Shown piece after piece: positions 18,505 to 27,512 of a DNA stretch of 64,000 nucleotides (positions within the stretch are counted from its first letter, which is position 1; every line of letters starts with the position of its first letter). Made by a program: the position numbers and the translations under genes. This DNA comes from Caviibacter abscessus (lineage in GTDB: Bacteria > Fusobacteriota > Fusobacteriia > Fusobacteriales > Leptotrichiaceae): positions 21,034-85,033 of the forward strand of contig NZ_LOQG01000038.1 of NCBI RefSeq assembly GCF_001517835.1, written 5' to 3'. A model generated the notes under the pieces. That model was not told the origin of the DNA. It saw nothing but the letters and a program-made list of their open reading frames with translations, and did no database searches.

Positions 18505-19275
18505 ATGGTTAAATTAAAAACATTAGATGAAATAAAAAAAATAAAAAAAGCTAATGAAATAATTGCAAGAATATATAGAGATATTATACCTAAATATATA
18601 AAAGCAGGTGTAAGTACTTGGGAACTTGATCAAATCTGTAATGACTATATTTTATCACAAGGAGCAAAATCGGGAACTATCGGTTATGATATAGGTTGGC
18701 CTTATCCACCATATCCAGCAGCAACTTGTATATCAGTTAATGAAGATGTAGTTCATGCAATACCAAGTAAAACAAAAATTCTAAAAGAAGGAGATATAGT
18801 AAGTATAGATATAGTTACTGTATTAGATGGTTTTTACGGAGATGCCGCCTGTACTTTTCCTGTAGGTCAAATTGATGAAATATCTCAAAAACTTATTGAT
18901 GTAACAAGAAAATCAAGAGATTTAGGTATAGAACAGGCAGTAGCAGGGAACAGTTTAGGTGACATAGGACATGTTATACAAGAATATGTTGAATTACATA
19001 ATTTTTCAATTGTAAGAGACTTTTCAGGACATGGTGTAGGATATGAAATGCACGAAGATCCATATGTTTTAAATTATGGAAAAAAAGGAACAGGTCTTAA
19101 AATTCAAAATGGACTTGTAATAGCTATAGAGCCTATGGTTAATTTAGGAACGCACAAAGTTAAGATACAAAAAGACATGTGGACTGTAACTACACTTGAT
19201 AAGAAAAAATCTGCACATTTTGAACATAGTATTGCAATAGTAGATGGAAAACCTCTGATTTTATCAGAATTATAA
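18505..19275 (+). CDS. map: Methionine aminopeptidase, type I
   Basis: Map removes the initiator methionine from nascent proteins. The metal ligands are all visible: the aspartates in VSIDIVT and GDAACTFPVG, His in FSGHGVGYEMHEDP, and glutamates in AIEPMV and FEHSIAI. The 256-residue protein is the simple type Ia form without an N-terminal extension. The ATG at 18505 follows AGGTGA by six bases; a GTG at 18496 overlaps adk and the ribosome-binding site. One base separates it from the adk stop, so the two are coupled. Confidence 0.95.
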   Translation: MVKLKTLDEIKKIKKANEIIARIYRDIIPKYIKAGVSTWELDQICNDYILSQGAKSGTIGYDIGWPYPPYPAATCISVNEDVVHAIPSKTKILKEGDIVSIDIVTVLDGFYGDAACTFPVGQIDEISQKLIDVTRKSRDLGIEQAVAGNSLGDIGHVIQEYVELHNFSIVRDFSGHGVGYEMHEDPYVLNYGKKGTGLKIQNGLVIAIEPMVNLGTHKVKIQKDMWTVTTLDKKKSAHFEHSIAIVDGKPLILSEL

Positions 19276-19297
19276 ATTTATATAAAGGAGCTGCGAT

Positions 19298-19834
19298 ATG
19301 CCATATTATTTAGCAAGTATTATTGTTGTTTTAGTCTTTATTATTAGACTATATTTTTTAAAGATTTCTATTAAAAATGAAAAGAAAATTTTAGAAGATA
19401 GTGGAATTGAATATGGAAAAGAAAATACTAAGCGTATTACAATTTTACATATTTTATTTTACTTATTCTGTTTTATAGAATCATTAGTTAAAAAAAGACC
19501 ATTTGATGGTATAAGTATAGTAGGTTTATTATTAATAATTTTTGCTTTATTTATGCTATATACTGTAACAAGATTATTAAAAGATATATGGACTGTAAAA
19601 CTTATGATTTTAAAAGACCATAAATATGTAAATCATTGGTTATTTAGAAATGTTAAACATCCTAATTATTATCTTAATGTTTTTCCTGAATTAATAGGAA
19701 TTGCATTGCTTTGTCATGCTATATATACAGCAGTTATTATATTCCCTTTATATATTGTTGTTATGTATATTAGAATAAAAGAAGAAGAAAAATTAATAAA
19801 AGATGTAATAATACCTAATGGTATAAGAGATTAA
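19298..19834 (+). CDS. Isoprenylcysteine carboxyl methyltransferase-like membrane protein
   Basis: A 178-residue protein with about four membrane helices. The C-terminal half has VKHPNYYLNVFPELIGIALL and, later, RIKEEEKLI. In the ICMT/phospholipid-methyltransferase superfamily this HPNY...E...EE(K/R) pattern forms the S-adenosylmethionine pocket. The cellular substrate of the bacterial members is mostly unknown; a lipid or an isoprenoid is possible. AAAGGAG precedes the start. It ends the adk-map unit. The following 236 bases hold only AT-rich sequence, a terminator and a weak promoter (TATAAT at 20028-20033). Confidence 0.7.
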   Translation: MPYYLASIIVVLVFIIRLYFLKISIKNEKKILEDSGIEYGKENTKRITILHILFYLFCFIESLVKKRPFDGISIVGLLLIIFALFMLYTVTRLLKDIWTVKLMILKDHKYVNHWLFRNVKHPNYYLNVFPELIGIALLCHAIYTAVIIFPLYIVVMYIRIKEEEKLIKDVIIPNGIRD

Positions 19835-19980
19835 TATTTATATTATTTATTAATACAATCATTAATATAATTAATAGATAAACTTATTATTGATTATATT
19901 AATAATAGATGATAATGTAATAAATATAATACTTATAGAAAATAAAAAATATGAAAACATTTATAAAAATATTTGAAAAG

Positions 19981-20012
19981 GTTGCTAAACAGAGTTTTAG
20001 CAACTTTTTTTT
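19981..20012 (+). terminator. Rho-independent terminator upstream of gltS
   Basis: Perfect nine-base arms GTTGCTAAA (19981-19989) and TTTAGCAAC (19996-20004) with a six-base loop and a run of eight or more T. Confidence 0.9.
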
Positions 20013-20070
20013 TACATTAAAATATAGTATAATGAAAAAGTTGAAATTATAGACAGAAAGAGAGCAAAAC

Positions 20071-21288
20071 ATGATAAAAATACATTTAGATATGATACAA
20101 TCCATAGGACTTGCTATAATATTATTACTTATTGGACGAAAAATGAGAGTTAAAATACAAATTCTTAAAAAATATTGTATTCCTTCACCTGTAATAGGTG
20201 GATTTATATTTGCTATATTAACGCTTATATTAAAACAATTAAATTTAGCCACATTTATATTTGATACAACATTACAAACATTTTTTATGACTATGTTTTT
20301 TACAAGTGTCGGATTTAATGCAAGTTATAAAGTATTAAAAACTGGAGGCATAAAAGTATTAATATTTTTAATAGTGTCAACAGGTCTGATATTTGTACAA
20401 AATATAGGAGCGGTACTGCTTGCAAAACCACTTGGAATAAATCCTTTACTAGCACTTATGACAGGTTCTACAGCAATGACTGGAGGGCATGGAACATCAG
20501 CTTCAATATCACCTTTAATTGAAAATTATGGTATAGCTTCTGCTCAATCTGTAGCTATTGCAGCAGCAACTTTTGGACTTATAGCAGGTTCAGCAGTAGG
20601 TGGACCGGTTGCAAGAAGACTTATAACAAAATATGATTTGCTAAAAAATTATAAAGTAGAAAATGAAGTTAAAGAAGATGTAGAAAAAGAAGAAGATTTC
20701 TTTAATAAAAAAGAAAGTATATTAAACGGAGAGAAATTTGCAACTGCATTTTTTATGATACTTCTTTCAATGGCATTTGGGACATTTTTTAATTACTTGT
20801 TTAAACTATTAGGATTAAATTTCCCGTATTATTTAGGACCTATGATAGTTGCTGCAATAATAAGAAATATAACTGATGTAGTTACACAAATTTCAAATTC
20901 TCCGATAGAAGAAATAAAAATAATAGAAAATATAGCACTTAATTTATTTTTATCAATGGCTCTTATGACTTTAAGACTTTGGGATTTAATTGATTTAGCC
21001 CTACCTATAACAGTTCTTCTTTTAGCACAATTAATTTTTACAGTTCTATATACAAGATATATAACATTTTATGTTATGGGAGCAGATTATGATGGTGCTG
21101 TAATTTGTGCGGGTCATTGTGGATTTGGAATGGGAGCAACACCTAATGGTATAACTAATATGGAAACAGTTTGTGACAGTTATGAGTATTCAAAAATTGC
21201 ATTTTTTGTAGTTCCATTAGTTGGAGCATTATTTATTGACTTTGTAAATGTTTCAATAATAACAGGATTTATAACATATTTTAGATAA
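20071..21288 (+). CDS. gltS: Sodium/glutamate symporter GltS
   Basis: A 405-residue inner-membrane carrier with about ten to twelve helices. The repeated pore-loop motifs of the ESS family are visible: GSTAMTGGHGTSAS in the first half and CAGHCGFGMGATPNGI in the second. GltS imports glutamate with sodium, fitting an amino-acid-fermenting anaerobe. The start is the ATG after AAAGAGAG. It is followed by brnQ after about fifteen bases, so both amino-acid carriers are likely made together and end at one terminator. Confidence 0.95.
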   Translation: MIKIHLDMIQSIGLAIILLLIGRKMRVKIQILKKYCIPSPVIGGFIFAILTLILKQLNLATFIFDTTLQTFFMTMFFTSVGFNASYKVLKTGGIKVLIFLIVSTGLIFVQNIGAVLLAKPLGINPLLALMTGSTAMTGGHGTSASISPLIENYGIASAQSVAIAAATFGLIAGSAVGGPVARRLITKYDLLKNYKVENEVKEDVEKEEDFFNKKESILNGEKFATAFFMILLSMAFGTFFNYLFKLLGLNFPYYLGPMIVAAIIRNITDVVTQISNSPIEEIKIIENIALNLFLSMALMTLRLWDLIDLALPITVLLLAQLIFTVLYTRYITFYVMGADYDGAVICAGHCGFGMGATPNGITNMETVCDSYEYSKIAFFVVPLVGALFIDFVNVSIITGFITYFR

Positions 21289-21303
21289 AAGGAAGTGAAC
21301 AAA

Positions 21304-22542
21304 ATGAATGAAACTAAAAATAAATTTAAAACTTTAATTATAGGATTTGCATTATTTGCAATGTTTTTTGGAGCCGGAAATGTGCTGTTACCGCCATTTA
21401 TAGGTTTAAAATCTGGATCTAATTTTTATATGTCAATAGCAGGCTTTATTCTAACTGGAGTAGGACTTCCTTTACTTGCTTTATTAGTTGTTTTCTATAT
21501 TAATGGAGAATATACAAAGTTATTTGAACCACTTGGAACAAATTTTTCTAAATTTTTATTAGTAGCTGCATTTTTAACTATAGGTCCTGCTATAGCAATA
21601 CCTAGAACTGCTGCAACAACATTTGAAGTTGGAATAAAACCTTTTTTTCCTATGATATCACCTGTTATAGGAGGGTTAATTTTCTTTTTAATAAATTTAG
21701 TATTTGTTATGAAAAAAAGCGATGTATTGGATAAGATAGGTTCATTATTAACACCAGCATTAATTTTAACTACTGTTATGTTAATAGTTAAAGGAATAAT
21801 AAAACCAATAGCACCTATTGGAGTTCCTCATATACCAGATGCTTTCTCACAAGGATTTTTAGAAGGATACAATACTATAGATGCTGTTGCTTCTGTAATT
21901 TTTGCAGGTCTTGTTTGGAATAACTTAAGTCAAACTATAAAAAATAAAGAAGTTTTAAAGAAAACATCAATAAAAGCTTCATTTATTGCAGCAATAGGTT
22001 TATCAGCTATTTATGCAGGATTTATATACTTAGGTGCAACTGCAAGTACTGTTTTTCCTCAAAATATAGAAAGAACAACATTATTAAATGGAATAACAAC
22101 AAAATTACTTGGTAATTCAGGAATGAGTTTACTTGCAATAATTGTATCACTTGCATGTCTTACAACATCAATAGGTTTAATTGTTTCAGTGAGCAGTTAT
22201 TTTGAAAAGGTATTGAATTATAAAGTGAAATATAATGTTATAGTTATATTTGTTGTAGCTACATCATATATAATATCTCAACTGGGTGTTGATAAAATAA
22301 TAAATTACACTATACCAATACTTACAGTATTTTATCCATTATTAATAGTTGTACTTTTCTTAACATTATCAAAAGCTAATTATAAGGTATATAGATATAC
22401 AACTTATACAACATTTGTTTTTTGTATTATAGATTTATTATATCCATTACCTCTTCATGAACAAGGATTTGCTTGGCTTATACCTACATTTATAGCTTAT
22501 GCAATTTTAACATTAGAGTATGCTTGGAAAAAGAATAGATAA
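21304..22542 (+). CDS. brnQ: Branched-chain amino acid transporter BrnQ
   Basis: A 412-residue polytopic LIVCS-family carrier importing leucine, isoleucine and valine with sodium. Family features include the N-terminal FAMFFGAGNVLLPPFIG, GPAIAIPRTAATTFEVG and a long run of hydrophobic helices, with about twelve spans. The ATG at 21304 is favoured over a GTG three codons upstream because AAAGGAAGTGA provides the ribosome-binding site at the right distance. It forms a two-gene unit with gltS. Confidence 0.93.
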   Translation: MNETKNKFKTLIIGFALFAMFFGAGNVLLPPFIGLKSGSNFYMSIAGFILTGVGLPLLALLVVFYINGEYTKLFEPLGTNFSKFLLVAAFLTIGPAIAIPRTAATTFEVGIKPFFPMISPVIGGLIFFLINLVFVMKKSDVLDKIGSLLTPALILTTVMLIVKGIIKPIAPIGVPHIPDAFSQGFLEGYNTIDAVASVIFAGLVWNNLSQTIKNKEVLKKTSIKASFIAAIGLSAIYAGFIYLGATASTVFPQNIERTTLLNGITTKLLGNSGMSLLAIIVSLACLTTSIGLIVSVSSYFEKVLNYKVKYNVIVIFVVATSYIISQLGVDKIINYTIPILTVFYPLLIVVLFLTLSKANYKVYRYTTYTTFVFCIIDLLYPLPLHEQGFAWLIPTFIAYAILTLEYAWKKNR

Positions 22543-22549
22543 AATTTAT

Positions 22550-22588
22550 AAGGCAGCATTTGCTTAGTAGCAAACACTGCCTTTTTTT
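22550..22588 (+). terminator. Long hairpin terminator between convergent brnQ and ABC permease genes
   Basis: Arms AAGGCAG-CA-TTTGCT and AGCAAA-CA-CTGCCTT with a four-base loop and a T-run. It lies between converging genes and could serve both strands. Confidence 0.9.
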
Positions 22589-23360
22589 AATTTGAAGACT
22601 GATATTTTTTTATGGCTATAAACCATAATTTATATGTTATTATTAAAAATAGAAGCAATGATATTATATAGCCTAAAAGATACGAGTAATTAATATTTCC
22701 TTTAAGTACGTCTATTGGTCCATTATAAACCATTAAATAAGATATAAAATATATAAATATGTATCTTATAAACTTAGGATATATTCCTTTAGGTCTAGAA
22801 GCAGCATCTTCTAATAATTCAGGTATACCTTGTATAGAATTAGCTTTATCTGTATAAAATACTAGTAATACTAATGCTCTTAGTATTAAAAAGATATAAA
22901 AGCTACCTAATATAACCATTAAAATATAAGCTGATATTTTTAAAGCTGTTACTTTTTGTAATGAAAATAAGTATATTTGAAATATTGCATGTAATAAAAA
23001 AGTTATAAAGCTTTGTATATCAAAACCATAAAAAGCATAAAGCCAATATGAATTTATAGGTCTTAAAAACTTATAATCCATTTCACCTTCAATTAATTCA
23101 TAATAAATAGATTCATTACCTATAATAAATAAAGAATAGTTTAAATGAGTTATTAGAGTAGCTGTATTTATTAAATTTATACTATCAAATAATGTATATC
23201 CTGCGATACTATTTGTATATTTATAAAAAATAAAATTTGCTAATATTTGTAATAAAAAGAATAAAAACACAACAATAAACATAATGACTGATGATGTTCT
23301 GTAAGCAAGTGATTCTTTTACTGAATTTTTAACTAAACGTATAAAAACTTTAAATCTCAT
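22587..23360 (-). CDS. ABC-2 type permease, DUF990 family
   Basis: A 257-residue membrane protein with about six helices, beginning with a basic segment and the AYRTSSVIMF stretch, and with EGEMDYKFLRPIN in its middle. This matches the second permease of the DUF990-type ABC-2 exporters, which work as two different permeases plus one ATPase. Substrates of this family are poorly known; a cyanobacterial member exports viologens. It overlaps the upstream permease gene by one base and closes the operon. The stop lies within the bidirectional terminator. Confidence 0.75.
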   Translation of the reverse strand: MRFKVFIRLVKNSVKESLAYRTSSVIMFIVVFLFFLLQILANFIFYKYTNSIAGYTLFDSINLINTATLITHLNYSLFIIGNESIYYELIEGEMDYKFLRPINSYWLYAFYGFDIQSFITFLLHAIFQIYLFSLQKVTALKISAYILMVILGSFYIFLILRALVLLVFYTDKANSIQGIPELLEDAASRPKGIYPKFIRYIFIYFISYLMVYNGPIDVLKGNINYSYLLGYIISLLLFLIITYKLWFIAIKKYQSSN

Positions 23361-24133
23361 TATGCTCCCATCCCTTCGTATGAATTTAATCCTTTTTTTA
23401 TAATTTTAATCAGTATAAATCTAAAAGTGATAATCCATAAAATACTAGCTAATAGATATATTAAAATTTGTTCATAACTTAATTTATTTTCTAATATATT
23501 GGCTAAAACATATGAAACTAATGAAAATGGGTTAAATTTTAATATATTGTAAATTTTTCCTGGTAATAAATTTAATGGAAAATATACACCTGCTAATATA
23601 TAAAAAATTCCATTAAATAAACCTTGTAACGGTCCTGTTTGAAAAATGAAAAAACCTAAACATGCTATTAACATTGTTAAATAAAAATACATCATAAATG
23701 TTGAACTAATATATAATATACTTAGTATTTTGAATTTTATATTTGAAAATATAATAATCAAAAAAGATAAAATATATGCAAAAATTTTATTACCTAGGTA
23801 TTGTGAAAAACTTTCCTCAATGATGCTTAACGGTCTTAATAAGATTGTTGTTAATTTTCCTGTTCTAACTAGTTGTCCTATTCTATGTATGCCATTAAAA
23901 TTATAGACTAGTGCAGAGATATTGGTAATTAATATATATATAATCATTTCATTATAATTATAATTTCCTATAGTTTTTAATTCACTATCTTTATAAATAG
24001 ATTTCCACATAAAATAAATGATAAAAAACTGAAATAAATAAATTGAAACTTTTGCAATGAAATTAAATCTGTATTGAAAATTTATTAATACTTGATTAAG
24101 TGCTATACTATATTGCTTCTTTAAAAATTTCAT
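23360..24133 (-). CDS. ABC-2 type permease (first subunit)
   Basis: A polytopic permease of about 257 residues with roughly six helices and the segment GQLVRTGKLTTILLRPLS, which parallels EGEMDYKFLRPIN of its partner and is characteristic of the paired ABC-2 permeases. The start is placed at the ATG at 24133 with GGAAG upstream. An ATG twelve codons earlier also exists, but both lie inside the ATPase gene end, so translation is coupled to it. It forms a heterodimeric channel with the downstream permease by inference. Confidence 0.75.
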   Translation of the reverse strand: MKFLKKQYSIALNQVLINFQYRFNFIAKVSIYLFQFFIIYFMWKSIYKDSELKTIGNYNYNEMIIYILITNISALVYNFNGIHRIGQLVRTGKLTTILLRPLSIIEESFSQYLGNKIFAYILSFLIIIFSNIKFKILSILYISSTFMMYFYLTMLIACLGFFIFQTGPLQGLFNGIFYILAGVYFPLNLLPGKIYNILKFNPFSLVSYVLANILENKLSYEQILIYLLASILWIITFRFILIKIIKKGLNSYEGMGA

Positions 24134-25025
24134 ATATAATTTCTTCCAATTCTTTTGTTTGTGTTTCAATTGATTCTATTTCATTTTCATTTATTTCATA
24201 TTTACAAGATTCTATTTTTTTGTATTCAATGTCTTTAAATGGAAATTTATCTTCTTTTGTTTTTATAATAAATTTTGTTTCAGTTTTATATTTATTTTTT
24301 AAATCTGTAATATTTGTATCATGGACTATTTTACCGTTTAAAATAACAACAATTCTTTCACATAAAGCTTCAATATCTTTCATATTATGACTAGTTAAAA
24401 TTATTGTTGTTTGTTCTTCTTTATTAAGTGTAATTAAAAATTCGTATATTGATTTTTGGCTAACTATATCTACACCAATAGTAGGTTCATCTAAAAATAA
24501 TATTTTAGGCTTATGTATTAATGAACAAATTAATTCAAATTTTAATCTCTCTCCAAGAGATAATTTTCTTACAGGTATATATAATTTAGATTCTAAATTT
24601 AATAATTTAACTAATTTTTTTAATCTTTTTTCAAATGATAATTCATCAATTTCATAAATGTCTTTTAACATTTTTAAAGTATCAATACTTGGCAAATCCC
24701 AAATTAATTGACTTTTTTGTCCAAGAACAACTCCAATTTCTTTTAAAAACATATTATTTTTTTCATATGGTATGTAATTATCGCAAAAGATTTGACCTGA
24801 TTTAGGTGATAAAATTCCGGTAATTAGTTTTATAAATGTTGTTTTCCCAGCACCATTTGGTCCTAATAATCCTATTATTTCACCTTTATTAATATTAAAT
24901 TCTTTTATATCTATTGCTTCGTGATATACATATTTTCTTTTAAAAAAGTCTTTTAGATTTTCGAAAAATCCACTTCCTTTTTTATATGTTTTATATTCGT
25001 ATTTTAAATTTTTTACTTTAACCAT
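24108..25025 (-). CDS. ABC transporter ATP-binding protein
   Basis: A 305-residue ATPase with Walker A GPNGAGKTT, Walker B KILFLDEPT and the H-loop TSHNM. The signature reads KLSLGERLKFE, a deviation from LSGGQ that is common in the DUF990-type and polyketide exporters. About 70 residues after the core form a C-terminal regulatory extension rich in lysine and glutamate. It follows the PTS gene by ten bases and overlaps the first permease, so the four genes form one operon. AAGGA precedes the ATG. Export direction is expected from the family. Confidence 0.85.
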   Translation of the reverse strand: MVKVKNLKYEYKTYKKGSGFFENLKDFFKRKYVYHEAIDIKEFNINKGEIIGLLGPNGAGKTTFIKLITGILSPKSGQIFCDNYIPYEKNNMFLKEIGVVLGQKSQLIWDLPSIDTLKMLKDIYEIDELSFEKRLKKLVKLLNLESKLYIPVRKLSLGERLKFELICSLIHKPKILFLDEPTIGVDIVSQKSIYEFLITLNKEEQTTIILTSHNMKDIEALCERIVVILNGKIVHDTNITDLKNKYKTETKFIIKTKEDKFPFKDIEYKKIESCKYEINENEIESIETQTKELEEIIYEIFKEAI

Positions 25026-25035
25026 TTTTTTCCTT

Positions 25036-26649
25036 TTATATATCGTATTTATATTTTATTTCATTTTTGTAATTATCAGCTTGTGTTCCATATATTAATT
25101 GTATACCATTTCCTGATCTTATAACACCTTTTGCATTAAGTTCTTTCCATTTGTTGTCATCGCAAACTTTACTAGGATCTTTTACTGTTACTCTTAATCT
25201 TGTTATACAAGCATCTAAATTTTCAATATTGTCAATTCCACCAAGACCTTTAACTATTTCATCTATAATCTTATTATCTTTTTCCTTATTGTAATCAGCT
25301 CTTGTATATAGCTTATTTTCTCCACCATCTCTACCAGGAGTTGCAAAGTTAAATTTAAGTATTAAGAATTTAAATAAATAATAATAAATTAAAGCATAAC
25401 CAGGTCCAAGTATTAATATCCAATAATATGATGTTTTTGCAGGTCCTTGAAGTAGTCCAAAGAATGTAAAGTCAATAACTCCACGAGAAAAAGTGATACC
25501 AACTGCAACATTTAAAATATACATTAACATATATGAAAGACCTTCAAGTAATGCATGTATTACGTAAAGAGCAGGTGCAACAAATAAGAAAGTAAATTCT
25601 ATAGGTTCAGTTATACCAGTTAAAAATGATGTTAATGCAGCTGAGAGTAAAATCCCTTTAATTGCTGCTTTGTTTTTATCTTCCACTGTTTTATACATAG
25701 CTAAAGCTGCCGCAGGAAGTCCAAACATCATAGGTAAGAATCCACCTGTCATAGTTTTTGTGGCTGCTGCACTGAAATGTTTTATTGTTGGATCAGCAAG
25801 TTGTGCAAAAAATATTTTTTGACCTCCTGCAACCATAACTCCTGCAACTTCTTCATATCCACCAAGTTGAGTATACCAGAATAAAGGATAAATTGCATGA
25901 TGAAGACCAAATACATTAAGTAGTCTCATTGATGCACCATAAAAGAAAGTTCCGATTGCACCTGTAGCTGCAAATAATTCTCCAGCTTTAACAATTAACA
26001 TGAAAATTGTTGGCCAAATAACTGGAAAAATAGAAGCAATAGGTATGAAAATTAATATAGTCATAACAGGAACAAATCTGTTACCGCTAAAGAAAGCTAA
26101 ATAATCAGGTAATTTTTTATCTGAAAATTTATTAGTTATTAATGCAGAGCTTATACCACAGATAATACCACCAAAAACTCCAGTTTGTAACGTAAAAATA
26201 CCAAGTTCTTTTGTATAAAGTGCAGCAATTCCACGAGCAGAAGCTTCACTTAATCCATTTGCAATTAGTGCGTCATAACTTACAGAAGCAGGTGTTATTC
26301 CTTTAAATGTAAGTATAGTATTTATTATAGTATGGAATAAAATAAAGCCTAAAACCGCAGATAGAGCAGAAGTTTCTTTATTTTTATTTGCCATACCTAT
26401 TGCAACTCCAACAGCAAATAGTAATGGTAAGTTTGCAAAAACAAATAGTCCAACATTAAAAAATAATTGTAAAATATAGTTTAGTGGTGTTCCTGGTAAC
26501 AAGAAATTTAACTTATAAGTTTCTATTAATACGGGATTTGTGAAAGAACCTCCAACACCAAGTAATATACCTGCCATAGGTAAAACAGCTATAGGTAGCA
26601 TAAATGCACGACCTATTTTTTGTAAATTAGAAAAAATATGATTTTTCAT
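25036..26649 (-). CDS. PTS sugar transporter EIICB, glucose/maltose (alpha-glucoside) type
   Basis: A 537-residue permease of the glucose superfamily. The EIIC domain (about residues 1-430, around ten helices) includes MLPIAVLPMAGILLGVGG, GFLPMMFGLPAAALAMY and GITEPIEFTF. A C-terminal EIIB domain carries the phosphorylated cysteine in LDACITRLRVTV. No EIIA domain is fused, so it depends on a separate one. The closest resemblance is to MalX and alpha-glucoside carriers, but no phospho-glucosidase lies nearby, so the sugar is uncertain. It is divergent from a TetR gene, with promoters back to back. Confidence 0.88.
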   Translation of the reverse strand: MKNHIFSNLQKIGRAFMLPIAVLPMAGILLGVGGSFTNPVLIETYKLNFLLPGTPLNYILQLFFNVGLFVFANLPLLFAVGVAIGMANKNKETSALSAVLGFILFHTIINTILTFKGITPASVSYDALIANGLSEASARGIAALYTKELGIFTLQTGVFGGIICGISSALITNKFSDKKLPDYLAFFSGNRFVPVMTILIFIPIASIFPVIWPTIFMLIVKAGELFAATGAIGTFFYGASMRLLNVFGLHHAIYPLFWYTQLGGYEEVAGVMVAGGQKIFFAQLADPTIKHFSAAATKTMTGGFLPMMFGLPAAALAMYKTVEDKNKAAIKGILLSAALTSFLTGITEPIEFTFLFVAPALYVIHALLEGLSYMLMYILNVAVGITFSRGVIDFTFFGLLQGPAKTSYYWILILGPGYALIYYYLFKFLILKFNFATPGRDGGENKLYTRADYNKEKDNKIIDEIVKGLGGIDNIENLDACITRLRVTVKDPSKVCDDNKWKELNAKGVIRSGNGIQLIYGTQADNYKNEIKYKYDI

Positions 26650-26683
26650 AAATTTATACTCCTTGTTAAATAAATATATATAT

Positions 26684-26711
26684 ATTATACAATAGAAATT
26701 TTACAATACAA
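26684..26711 (-). promoter_or_regulatory. Promoter of the PTS-ABC operon
   Basis: On the minus strand TTGTAT (26706-26711), a 16-base spacer and TATAAT (26684-26689), about 35 bases before the PTS start. Confidence 0.6.
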
Positions 26712-26759
26712 CAATTTTAAGTATAAATTTAATAAACCTTTATTTATTTTTGTTTCTTG

Positions 26760-26768
26760 TGGTATAAT
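26760..26768 (+). promoter_or_regulatory. Extended -10 promoter of the TetR gene
   Basis: TGGTATAAT with no clear -35. Its predicted start point lies after the first ATG at 26773, which argues that translation begins at 26803. Confidence 0.6.
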
Positions 26769-26802
26769 TATAATGAAAATATTTAAAAGTAAAGGAAAGT
26801 AT

Positions 26803-27384
26803 ATGAAAAAAAATCTTGAACAAAAAAAGAGGAATGTTTTAGAAAAGAGTGCTAAATTATTCTATTATCAAGGGTATGTAAATACGGGGATAAATGAAAT
26901 ACTTAAAGAATGCAAAATACCTAAAGGTTCTTTTTATTATTATTTTAAAAATAAAGATGATTTGTTAATGCAAATTATAGACTATCATACAGATAATTTA
27001 ATACTTTTTTTTGATAAAGTTGTTGATGATTTATCAATGGTTAAACTAAAAACCTTTTTTTCAGGATATTTTAATAGCATAGTAAAAAACAAATGTCATG
27101 GTGGAAGTCCACTTGGCAACTTTGCTATAGAACTTGCGGATATAAATGAAGAAGCAAGAGAAAGATTAAATTTTTCATATGAAAAAATAGAAAAAAGAGT
27201 GGCTTTATTTTTAGAAATGATAAAAAATACGAATTCTAAATATACAAATATAAACTCACAAATATACTCTAAAATGTTGATTGCACAAATGGAAGGAGTA
27301 ATGTTTAAAGTAAAACTAACCAGAAATGAAGAAGAAATTGAAAATTTCTTTAGATTTTTTGACGTTTTAGTTTACGGTGATTAA
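26803..27384 (+). CDS. TetR family transcriptional regulator
   Basis: About 193 residues. The N-terminal helix-turn-helix has AKLFYYQGYVNTGINEIL and KIPKGSFYYYFKNKDDLL, the classic TetR pattern; the C-terminal half (with NKCHGGSPLGNFAIELAD) binds an unknown ligand. The start at 26803 is preferred because AAAGGAAAG lies just upstream and because the promoter's start point falls after the earlier ATG at 26773. It diverges from the PTS-ABC exporter operon, so a plausible role is control of that exporter, but no operator palindrome was evident to me in the shared region. Confidence 0.85.
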   Translation: MKKNLEQKKRNVLEKSAKLFYYQGYVNTGINEILKECKIPKGSFYYYFKNKDDLLMQIIDYHTDNLILFFDKVVDDLSMVKLKTFFSGYFNSIVKNKCHGGSPLGNFAIELADINEEARERLNFSYEKIEKRVALFLEMIKNTNSKYTNINSQIYSKMLIAQMEGVMFKVKLTRNEEEIENFFRFFDVLVYGD

Positions 27385-27411
27385 AATTAATTGATAATTT
27401 TGTATATTAAT

Positions 27412-27449
27412 CTTCCAAAATGAAATTAGAATATTTTGGAAGTTTTTTT
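27412..27449 (+). terminator. Terminator after the TetR gene
   Basis: Perfect ten-base arms CTTCCAAAAT and ATTTTGGAAG with an eleven-base loop and a T-run. Confidence 0.92.
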
Positions 27450-27451
27450 AT

Positions 27452-27480
27452 TTGTATTTAGTATAAATTTGAAGTATACT
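27452..27480 (+). promoter_or_regulatory. Promoter of the LacI-family regulator
   Basis: TTGTAT (27452-27457), a 17-base spacer and TATACT (27475-27480), about 33 bases before the start codon. The -10 lies inside a palindrome. Confidence 0.55.
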
Positions 27481-27481
27481 T
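27472..27481. promoter_or_regulatory. Palindrome covering the -10 of the LacI gene
   Basis: AAGTATACTT is a perfect ten-base palindrome, flanked by roughly symmetric AATTT and AAATT. Its position on the -10 suggests an autoregulatory operator; this is an inference. Confidence 0.35.
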
Positions 27482-27512
27482 AAATTAAATAGATTAAAAA
27501 TAAGTGGTGAAT

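Noticed and set aside
19835..19980. Small RNA or tRNA gene downstream of the ICMT-like gene
   Set aside because: It contains only short AT-rich repeats. No cloverleaf and no dedicated promoter-terminator pair was found.
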